Assembly (NCBI GenBank): GCA_029977705.1
Contig: JAPOKJ010000002.1
Location: 1 to 64,000 of the forward strand
DNA length: 64,000 nucleotides
Source of the DNA: Burkholderiales bacterium
Lineage (GTDB): Bacteria > Pseudomonadota > Gammaproteobacteria > Burkholderiales > Burkholderiaceae_E
Direction: 5' to 3'
Below the pieces are notes generated by a model that did no database searches, was not told the origin of the DNA, and was given only the letters and a program-made list of their open reading frames with translations. The position numbers and the translations under genes are program-made. This document shows positions 1-7,076 of this stretch, piece after piece (the stretch's first letter is position 1; every line of letters starts with the position of its first letter).

Positions 1-14
1 ACCGGCAGCGACAA

Positions 15-90
15 CCCCCTCCCCCCCCCAACCCCCTACCCCCCAAACCTAGGGCTGAGGCGCCCCCCGCGCCCCCCAGCCCCCCCCCCC
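15..90. repeat. Two clusters of long C-tracts upstream of the first gene
   Basis: The plus strand has C-runs at 15-19, 21-29, 32-36 and 39-44, separated by 1 to 2 bases, and again at 63-68, 72-77 and 80-90, separated by 2 to 3 bases. The complementary strand therefore carries four closely spaced G-runs (a classical G-quadruplex pattern) and a second three-run block. The tracts end about 20 bp before the start codon at 110, with a GGAG ribosome site at 97-100 between. Long homopolymers can also vary in length by slippage. Folding or function is inferred, and the far side of the element lies outside the window. Confidence 0.6.
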
Positions 91-109
91 TTTCCCGGAG
101 ACAAGACAG

Positions 110-2311
110 ATGAAAAAAGTCGTGACGGTAACCCTCGGGTCCTCGAAACAGGATTTCTCTTTTGAAACCGAATTCCTCGGCCAGCGTTTCTCGGTCAAGC
201 GCCTGGGCGCCGACGATGACACCGGCAAGGCCTGGGAGCTGATGCGCCGGCAACAGGCCAGTGCCCACGCCATCGGCCTGGGCGAGATCGGGGACCACTA
301 TCAGGTCGGGCAACGGACCCTGGTGAACAAGGAGACCCAGCGCCTGCTCAATGTGGTCACCCGGGTGCCGGCCACCACGGGGGCCACCCTGCGACGCCTG
401 TTGCAGGTACGCGCAGTGCGCCATGTCCAGCAGAAGCTGGGCAATTATTTCAACAACAACCTGGTGCTCTTCCTGTCGGGGATGCGCAATTACGACATGG
501 CGGTGGCGATGTCGGACTACACCCCGAACCTGAGCTTCGCCGACGCCCTGGCACAGACCGGCGCCCCGACCCTGCTCGGTTCGCTGACCCAGCTGGAGCT
601 GTATGCCAAGGGCAGCGAGTTCGTGCTCGCGGGCCGGCCCGGCGAGATGCTCGAGAGCGCCCTGCCGGCGTTCAAGAGCAACCGCATCGCGGCGGCGATC
701 GCCAAGTCGCATGTGATCGTCGGCACCTTCGCTGAACTGAAGGCGGTGGGCAGCCCCGCCAATCTGGCCGGCAAGACCCTGATCACCTCGGCGGTCGATG
801 ACGAGCGGCTGGCCTTCTTCAAGCGCTGCAAGGTCAATCTGGTGATCGATGTCTCGCCCAAGCTGTTTGACCGGGTGGTCGGTGTCAATGTCATCGAGGC
901 GATGATCCTGGCGGCCCTGGGCAAGCGCGCCGAGGAAGTGTCGGATGATGATTTCTCCGAGATTCTCGATGAACTGTCGATCGAGCCGCGCCTGCTGCAT
1001 CCGACCGGCCAGTTCCGCAACATCCGGCGTTTTGCCTTCGTGATCCATCCGCTGAGCCAGGAATTCATCCGCAAGGGATTCCCGATTCCCAAGGGCACGC
1101 CCAAGTTCGTCATGGACCGGGTCGAGACCCTGGCTGCGCACATGCCGCCGATGGTCTACTGCAAGATGGAGAACATCATCTCGCCCACTGGCGCCGAGGC
1201 TGAGGGCTGGCTGATCACGGTGGGCGGCACGCCCAAGGAAATGCTGGCGCGCAGCCCCGAGTTCACCTACCGCCGTCTGCTGCATGCCTCGCGCATCGCC
1301 GAAAAGCTCGGCGCCCAGATCATGGGCCTGGGCGCTTTCACCAAGGTTGTCGGTGATGCCGGCATCACCGTGGCCCGCCGCTCGCGCCTGCCCATCACCA
1401 CGGGCAACTCGTACTCGGCCTCCGGTGCCCTGTGGGCAGCGGCCGACGCCATGCGGCGCATGAACCTGGTCCAGATCGACAAGAGCGACAAGCGTGTGCC
1501 GGCCAAGACCATGGTGATCGGCGCGACCGGGTCGATCGGTTCGGTCAGTGCACGCCTGCTGGCAATGGCCTTCGAGGAGGTCGTGGTGGCTGGCCGCGAC
1601 ATGAAAAAGCTGGAGGAATTGCGCCAGTCGATCCTCGAGGATACGCCCGATGCCAAGGTGGTGTGCTCCACCGACTACGACAGCCTGCTCGGCGAGATGG
1701 ACATGATCGTCACCTCGACATCGGGTGCCGGCAAGAAGATCCTGGACATCACCAAGGTCAAACCGGGTTGCGTGATCACCGATGTGGCGCGTCCGCTCGA
1801 CCTGCCTCCCGAAGAGGTGGCCAAGCGTCCCGATGTGCTGGTGATCGAGTCGGGCGAAATCGAGCTGCCGACCCAGGTCAAGGGCATGAAGAGCATCGGG
1901 CTGCCACCGAATGTGATCTACGCCTGCCTGGCCGAGACCATCGTGCTCGCACTGGAAGGCCGTTTCGAGGTCTTCACCGTCGGTCGCGATACCGAATGGG
2001 AGAAGGTCAAGGAAATCTACAAGCTGGGCCTGAAACATGGCATGAAGCTGGCGGCCATCTCGGGTGTGGGTGGCGTCCATACGGATGAAGCCATCGCCAA
2101 GGTGGTCGAGCTGGCCAGGAAGGCACGCCTGACCTGGAACAAGGGCGCAGGCAAGAAAGCGCCGGCTGCAAAGAAAGCACCGGCTGCAAAGAAAGCACCG
2201 GCTGCAAAGAAGGCCGGCGCAGCCCAAAAGGCACCGGCTGCGAAGAAGGCCAGTGCGGCGAAGAAGGCACCGGCAACCAGGAAGGCACCCGTTAGCAAGG
2301 TGGGCGCATGA
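110..2311 (+). CDS. Long-chain acyl-ACP reductase-like oxidoreductase with extra N-terminal domain and Lys/Ala/Pro repeat tail
   Basis: This 733-residue protein has three parts. Residues 1 to about 300 form a domain I do not recognise. Residues about 300 to 655 resemble, by memory of the family, cyanobacterial acyl-ACP reductase (AAR), which reduces acyl-ACP or acyl-CoA to fatty aldehyde with NADPH. The matching landmarks are a TTGNSYSA segment, the nucleotide-binding GATGSIG at 471-477, and YACLAE with Cys606 in the place of the catalytic cysteine of AAR. The C-terminal 50 residues or so are repeats of the type KKAPAA, like histone-H1-like tails. The start has a GGAG site 9 bp upstream. The stop overlaps the next gene, a WS/DGAT, by 4 bp (ATGA), so the two are almost certainly co-translated. 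Aldehyde or alcohol supply for wax esters is inferred; other acyl substrates are possible. Confidence 0.72.
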   Translation: MKKVVTVTLGSSKQDFSFETEFLGQRFSVKRLGADDDTGKAWELMRRQQASAHAIGLGEIGDHYQVGQRTLVNKETQRLLNVVTRVPATTGATLRRLLQVRAVRHVQQKLGNYFNNNLVLFLSGMRNYDMAVAMSDYTPNLSFADALAQTGAPTLLGSLTQLELYAKGSEFVLAGRPGEMLESALPAFKSNRIAAAIAKSHVIVGTFAELKAVGSPANLAGKTLITSAVDDERLAFFKRCKVNLVIDVSPKLFDRVVGVNVIEAMILAALGKRAEEVSDDDFSEILDELSIEPRLLHPTGQFRNIRRFAFVIHPLSQEFIRKGFPIPKGTPKFVMDRVETLAAHMPPMVYCKMENIISPTGAEAEGWLITVGGTPKEMLARSPEFTYRRLLHASRIAEKLGAQIMGLGAFTKVVGDAGITVARRSRLPITTGNSYSASGALWAAADAMRRMNLVQIDKSDKRVPAKTMVIGATGSIGSVSARLLAMAFEEVVVAGRDMKKLEELRQSILEDTPDAKVVCSTDYDSLLGEMDMIVTSTSGAGKKILDITKVKPGCVITDVARPLDLPPEEVAKRPDVLVIESGEIELPTQVKGMKSIGLPPNVIYACLAETIVLALEGRFEVFTVGRDTEWEKVKEIYKLGLKHGMKLAAISGVGGVHTDEAIAKVVELARKARLTWNKGAGKKAPAAKKAPAAKKAPAAKKAGAAQKAPAAKKASAAKKAPATRKAPVSKVGA
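2153..2298 (+). repeat. 18-bp coding tandem repeat encoding KKAPAA units
   Basis: Three near-identical 18-bp units begin at 2153, 2171 and 2189, followed by degenerate copies to about 2298. They encode Lys-Lys-Ala-Pro-Ala-Ala blocks at the end of the AAR-like protein. The near identity of the first three copies suggests recent expansion, and copy number may vary between strains. The composition is that of basic, disordered DNA-binding tails. Confidence 0.9.
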
Positions 2312-3780
2312 CAGCGGTGCGGCTGAGCCCGCTCGATGCCGCCTGGCTGTTCACCGAGTCGCGGGCGACCCCGAATCATGTCGGCGGCCTGCTCCAGTTC
2401 CGCCTGCCTGAGGATGCGCCGCGCGACTTCCTGCGTCAGCTGATGCATGAGTTTCGCCATCATCGCGACTTCGTGGCCCCCTGGAACCGCCGCCTGAAGG
2501 TCGCTTTCAACAAGAATCCGATACCCTCCTGGATCGAGGATGAGGACATCGACCTCGAATACCATGTACGCCACGCCGCCCTGCCCTGGCCAGGCGGCGA
2601 GCGCGAGCTGGGCGAACTGGTGGGCAGGCTGCACACCACACCGATCGACCTGACACGCCCCCCCTGGGAATGCACCATCATTGAAGGGCTGGAAGGGCAT
2701 CGCTTCGCGCTGTTCATCAAGATGCACCACTCGCTGATCGATGGCGTCAGCGGCATGAACCTGCTGCAGCGGGCGATGGCCGACAGCCGCGAAAAAAGTC
2801 TGGCGCTGCCCCCTTTCTGGGCCACCGGCTTTGGCAAGCCGGCCCGCAAGGAACGGCGCAGCAGTCCGACGCCTACGCTGGCCAACGCCACTGCAGCCGC
2901 CGTGCAAGGCCTGACCGAGCAGGCCCGTTCGCTGCCCCAGCTGGCCAGCGCATTTGGAAAGATTCTCAAGCGCATCGGCGATCCGCGCGACGGGCTGGCA
3001 GTGCCCTTCGATGCGCCTCGCTCGGTACTGAACGGCCGGGTACGCGAGAAGCGTCGCTTTGCCACGCAGCAGCTATCAATCGCGCGACTGCGCGCGGTCG
3101 GTGCAGCCTCCGGCTGCACCCTCAATGATGTGGTCCTTGCGGTCTGCGGAGGCGCCCTGCGGCGCTTCCTGCTCGAGCGCGACGCCCTGCCTGACAAGCC
3201 CCTGACCGCGGGGATCCCGGTATCGGTGCGGCCCAAGGATGACGAGGGCACGGGCAATGCAATCAGCTTCATCGTCGCCACGCTCGGGACGGACATCGAA
3301 GATGCCGCCGAGCGCCTGAAGGTCATCCGCTCCTCGGTGCAGCATGCCAAGGCCCATGTGCAGGGCCTGCCCCGCCAGGCCATGCAGCAGTACACGATGC
3401 TGCTGATGGCGCCGACCCTCATCACCCTGCTCACCGGCATTGGCGGCCGACCGCCGCCGATGTTCAACATCACGATCTCGAATGTTCCGGGCCCCGACAA
3501 GCCGCTTTACTTCAAGGGCGCCGAATTGCTGTCGATCTATCCGGCCTCGATCGTGACCCACGGCCAGGCCTTGAACATTACCTGCGAGAGCTATAACGGC
3601 ACGATGAATTTCGGCTTTACCGCCTGCCACGCTTCGATGCCCAGCATGCAGCGCCTGGCGGTCTATGCCTTCGAAGCCTTTGCCGAACTCGAGACCACCC
3701 TGCTGGGCGAAGCCTCGCCGGCACCTGCACCGCGCCGCGTCGCGGCCAAGCCAGGCAAGGCCCGCCCCAAACGGGGGTAG
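2308..3780 (+). CDS. Wax ester synthase/diacylglycerol acyltransferase (WS/DGAT)
   Basis: The 490-residue protein has the family length and both family landmarks: the catalytic HHxxxDG motif (His140, His141, Asp145, Gly146) and a C-terminal SNVPGP motif near residue 395. Members transfer an acyl group from acyl-CoA to a fatty alcohol (wax ester) or diacylglycerol (triacylglycerol) at the membrane and on lipid bodies. Its ATG overlaps the stop of the AAR-like gene, so the pair forms one operon. That partner could supply the aldehyde, although an aldehyde-to-alcohol step is not encoded next to it. The final 20 residues are basic and Ala/Pro-rich. Substrate choice cannot be read from the sequence. 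Confidence 0.93.
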   Translation: MTAVRLSPLDAAWLFTESRATPNHVGGLLQFRLPEDAPRDFLRQLMHEFRHHRDFVAPWNRRLKVAFNKNPIPSWIEDEDIDLEYHVRHAALPWPGGERELGELVGRLHTTPIDLTRPPWECTIIEGLEGHRFALFIKMHHSLIDGVSGMNLLQRAMADSREKSLALPPFWATGFGKPARKERRSSPTPTLANATAAAVQGLTEQARSLPQLASAFGKILKRIGDPRDGLAVPFDAPRSVLNGRVREKRRFATQQLSIARLRAVGAASGCTLNDVVLAVCGGALRRFLLERDALPDKPLTAGIPVSVRPKDDEGTGNAISFIVATLGTDIEDAAERLKVIRSSVQHAKAHVQGLPRQAMQQYTMLLMAPTLITLLTGIGGRPPPMFNITISNVPGPDKPLYFKGAELLSIYPASIVTHGQALNITCESYNGTMNFGFTACHASMPSMQRLAVYAFEAFAELETTLLGEASPAPAPRRVAAKPGKARPKRG

Positions 3781-3792
3781 GCCGGACGCCAT

Positions 3793-4236
3793 CTACTTGG
3801 ACGCGGGCTTGGCCAGCGCAGCCTTCAGGTCCAGATACTCCTCGCACTGCAGCCCGCAGATGCGCTCGAGTTGGGCCAGATGCTGGCGTGCCTGCTCCAG
3901 CTGGCCCAGCTGCACATAGGCCACGCCAATGTACTCGTGGGCTCCGCGATGGCCTGGGTCGAGACGCAGGGCCTCCTTGTACGCGGCCAGCGATTCGTCA
4001 TAGCGGTTCAGGTTGCGCAGCGTGTAGCCGAGCAGGTTGTGGCCGTCTGCATCCCGCGGATGGTTTCTCACGAACCCTTGCAGGACCGGCAGGGCGGCGT
4101 TCCAGTCCTTGCCTGCAATCAGGCTGCGCGCCCTTTCAAGGCCGTTGTCGGTTCGCCTGGCGCCGGAAATGTCTGCGCTGGAAGCCGTTGCAGCAAAGCC
4201 CAAGCTCAGCGCCATGGCCAGAAGGATACGGATCAT
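3793..4236 (-). CDS. Exported TPR-repeat protein
   Basis: The reading frame is longer upstream, but the start at 4236 is preferred. It gives a clean signal peptide (MIRILLAMALSLGFAATASSA) and has a GGAGA site about 7 bp before it. The mature part of about 125 residues holds roughly three tetratricopeptide repeats, with the typical pattern of Leu-Gly-Tyr, Tyr-x-x-Ala-Leu and Pro-Gly turns, followed by a CGLQC cysteine pair near the C-terminus. It is likely a periplasmic scaffold. It runs convergently to the WS/DGAT gene with a 12-bp gap and divergently from the TonB-dependent receptor, with which it shares a 100-bp promoter region. Specific partners are unknown. Confidence 0.75.
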   Translation of the reverse strand: MIRILLAMALSLGFAATASSADISGARRTDNGLERARSLIAGKDWNAALPVLQGFVRNHPRDADGHNLLGYTLRNLNRYDESLAAYKEALRLDPGHRGAHEYIGVAYVQLGQLEQARQHLAQLERICGLQCEEYLDLKAALAKPASK

Positions 4237-4336
4237 GTCGATTCTCCAGGGAAAGTCGGCCAGGCTGCGACCGCACTGGCATATTATCGACGGCCCCACC
4301 GTGCGCGCAATCAATTTCCGGATGAAGGCCCTGACC

Positions 4337-6649
4337 ATGCTCCTGTCCACTGCCCGCTTCCGCCCCCCGGCAGCAACGCCTTTGAGGCTCATCGTGGCCC
4401 GGGCCTGGGTTCGGCAGGCTTGCTGGCTGGCCATGGCTGGCAGCTGCGTGAGTCTGGTGGCTGGCCCGGCGCATGGCCAGAACATGCCCTCCGAAACAGG
4501 CGACAGTGTCCAGCTCGAGGAAGTGCAGGTCCGCGCCCGCCGCGACCTGCAGGAGCGCTTTCAGGCCACGGGCTCGCGCATCAACATCACGCGCAGTGAC
4601 ATCGAGGCGATGGGCGCCAACAGCATCGGCGACATTCTGCGCCTGACACCGGGCCTGCAGGTCACGGTGACTGCCAATGGCGGCCTGGAAATCCGCATGC
4701 GGGGCATGGGTCCGCAGGACACGCGCATCCTCATCGACGGCGCCCCGGCCAGCACGAGCAGCCGCACCGCCCAATTGCCGCTCGATGAATTGCCCGCCGA
4801 CCTGATCGAGCGCATCGAGGTGATCCGCGCGCCCACCGCCGAGCACCAGGGCGCAGCCGGCGGCACCATCAACATCGTGATGCGAACGGCATCGGTCAAG
4901 CGGGAGACCCTCATCTGGCTGACGGACCAGATCGTCTGGGGTCACCAGGCCGGGCGTTTTTTTGCCTCGCAAACCGGGCCCCTCGGCCCTGTGGCCGCCC
5001 CCAAGTCGGGCGCAGGTGCCGGGAATCAGTGGTCCTACTTCGTCTCACTGAGCGGGGGCCACAACCAGCTGGGCGATGATTCGATCCGGCAATCGACGAC
5101 CAACCAATTGGGCACCGGCCTGCGCACCTCCGCGCTGGCGATCACCGAAAGGTCGCGCCTGTCGAGCAGCAACTGGACCCTCAATCCCCGCCTGAACGGC
5201 CGCATTGGCAACAACGACCGACTGACCCTGCGCGCGGTGATCAATCGCGTCGAGAACGCTGGCGCACTGATCAGTGCGACCGAAGGCATGGCGGGCAGCA
5301 CGGGCACCACCCCGGTCCAGGTGCAGGCGGTCGGCCCCTGGCGCTTCGAGCGTTCGTATGACGTGGCAGCGGCCGACTGGGCCCACAGCTTCAAGAACGC
5401 CAAGCTGGATACCACCTTGCAGTTCGAGCGCTCGCACAACGACTATCGCTACGACCGCAGCAGCACGACCACGCTGGGTCCTGCCGGCGCCTCCAGCAGC
5501 ATCGTGAGCAACAACAGCCTCAGCGACGTACGCAGCGAGCGTGCCACCTACCTCAACAGCAAGCTGACCGCCGCAGCCGGTGAGCGCCTGTGGACGACCG
5601 GCCTGGAGCATGAGGTCCGGCATCTCGAGGTCACCGCCAGTACCGTCACCAGTCAAGCGAACGCGGTGCTGGACTTTGCCGCACGGGTGCGTCGCTCGGC
5701 CTTGTGGGCGCAACTCGAGCAGCCCCTCGAGGCGCAAAAGACCACCGTGACCTTCGGCCTGCGGGCCCAGGACTATGCGCTCGAATCGCTCAGTGCGGCA
5801 GGCCTTCTGAACTACCAGCACCTGTTCTGGCAACCCTCGATCAACAGCCGTACCGCCCTGAGTGCCGACACCCAGTTGCGCTGGAACCTGGCCCGCATCA
5901 ACCGCAGCCCCCGGGTCTGGGAATTGAACAATCTGGTCACGCCGACCCTGGCCGCCAACACGGTGAACAGTCCGGATCTGCGCGGCAATCCCCAGTTGCG
6001 GCCCGAGACCACGCTGACCATGGACATCGGCGTCGACCACCGCCTGAAGATGGGCGGTCAGGCAGGCCTGAACCTTTTCGTGCGCCAGCAGCAGGATGTC
6101 ATCGGACGCAACCTGTCCTTTGATGGCGCGCGCTGGACCGAGCAACCGGCCAACCTGGGCCAGGCGCTGACCTGGGGCATCGAGTCCGATATCCGCACCC
6201 ACCTGCGCTGGCTGGGCCTGGGGCCGGACTGGTCCCTGCGCGCCAATGCCAGCCTCCTGCAGTCACGCATGAAGGGCGGCCCCGCCGACGGCGAACGCAT
6301 TCCGGGCCAGGCCCGCTACCTGGCCAACCTGAACATCAACAAGCCGCTGCGCGCTTCGGGCGGCTGGTATGGCGGCGGCACCCTGGCCCTGGTCGGTCCC
6401 TCCGACTTCAATTACAACACCAGTCCCGGCCTGCTGAATACCGGCAGCGAGCGCGCCCATGCCCAACTGGACCTGTACATCGGTTCGGTCATCCCCAACC
6501 TGGGTTTCTGGCGCCTGAATGTGTTCAACATCACCGACTGGACCCGGGACCGGGTCCGCACCGTGGTGGACAATGGCATCGTCTACAACGACCAATCGCT
6601 GCGCCGCATGACGCCGCGCTGGTTCCTTACCGTGGGGACCCGATTTTGA
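4337..6649 (+). CDS. TonB-dependent outer-membrane receptor
   Basis: The protein of about 770 residues has a signal sequence, an N-terminal plug domain (LEEVQVRARR, DILRLTPGLQV, then RGMGPQDTRILIDGAP and GGTINIV) and a long beta-barrel ending in Phe (VGTRF), as expected for TonB-dependent receptors. The start is a choice: 4337 has an AAGG site 8 bp upstream, while 4322 is in frame but has a poorer one. The substrate is not shown by the sequence. The next gene, overlapping by 4 bp, is globin-like, which makes haem or a haem-protein ligand a reasonable guess but no more. Confidence 0.88.
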   Translation: MLLSTARFRPPAATPLRLIVARAWVRQACWLAMAGSCVSLVAGPAHGQNMPSETGDSVQLEEVQVRARRDLQERFQATGSRINITRSDIEAMGANSIGDILRLTPGLQVTVTANGGLEIRMRGMGPQDTRILIDGAPASTSSRTAQLPLDELPADLIERIEVIRAPTAEHQGAAGGTINIVMRTASVKRETLIWLTDQIVWGHQAGRFFASQTGPLGPVAAPKSGAGAGNQWSYFVSLSGGHNQLGDDSIRQSTTNQLGTGLRTSALAITERSRLSSSNWTLNPRLNGRIGNNDRLTLRAVINRVENAGALISATEGMAGSTGTTPVQVQAVGPWRFERSYDVAAADWAHSFKNAKLDTTLQFERSHNDYRYDRSSTTTLGPAGASSSIVSNNSLSDVRSERATYLNSKLTAAAGERLWTTGLEHEVRHLEVTASTVTSQANAVLDFAARVRRSALWAQLEQPLEAQKTTVTFGLRAQDYALESLSAAGLLNYQHLFWQPSINSRTALSADTQLRWNLARINRSPRVWELNNLVTPTLAANTVNSPDLRGNPQLRPETTLTMDIGVDHRLKMGGQAGLNLFVRQQQDVIGRNLSFDGARWTEQPANLGQALTWGIESDIRTHLRWLGLGPDWSLRANASLLQSRMKGGPADGERIPGQARYLANLNINKPLRASGGWYGGGTLALVGPSDFNYNTSPGLLNTGSERAHAQLDLYIGSVIPNLGFWRLNVFNITDWTRDRVRTVVDNGIVYNDQSLRRMTPRWFLTVGTRF

Positions 6650-7065
6650 GCACCGAACCGATGCCGCTGGACGACGCCCTGGCCGACAGCCTCGACTGTG
6701 TGGTCGAGAAGGTCGGCAATCCGGCACCCCGGATCTACGAGCGACTGTTCCAGACCCACCCCCACCTGAAGGACCTGTTCGTGCTCGATCGCGATGGCGC
6801 CGTGCGCGCCGAGATGATCCGGCTCAGTTTCGATGCCTTGCTCGATCTCGAACACGAGGGCCACTACGCGCGGGGCCTGATTTCGACCGAGCTGACGACC
6901 CATGGCAATCACGGCATCACACCCGCCCAATTTGCCGAACTGTTCGACATCATCCGCGATGTGGTGCGCGAGATCGTGGCCGAGCGCTGGCAAGAGCGGC
7001 ACGAACAGGCCTGGAACCGGGTGCTGGCCCGTGTTGGCGATCTGGTCGCCGCACACCGGGCCTGA
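6646..7065 (+). CDS. Globin-like protein
   Basis: The 139-residue protein has the length and helical pattern of a single-domain bacterial globin. A segment THGNHGITPAQF resembles the proximal-histidine region (His-x3-Gly-Val/Ile...Phe) of Vitreoscilla-type globins, which would make His86 the haem ligand; His89 is adjacent. The start is TTG at 6646, which overlaps the stop of the TonB-dependent receptor (TTGA) and has a GGGGA site about 6 bp upstream; the next ATG at 6661 has none. Coupled translation with an outer-membrane receptor is unusual for a globin. Haem binding is inferred from the motif and could be wrong if the fold is only globin-like. Confidence 0.7.
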   Translation: MSTEPMPLDDALADSLDCVVEKVGNPAPRIYERLFQTHPHLKDLFVLDRDGAVRAEMIRLSFDALLDLEHEGHYARGLISTELTTHGNHGITPAQFAELFDIIRDVVREIVAERWQERHEQAWNRVLARVGDLVAAHRA

Positions 7066-7076
7066 CAGCGCAACGG

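Noticed and set aside
2017-2907. A minus-strand frame with FFAAGAF-type repeats
   Set aside because: The repeats are the antisense of the KKAPAA codons of the AAR-like gene.
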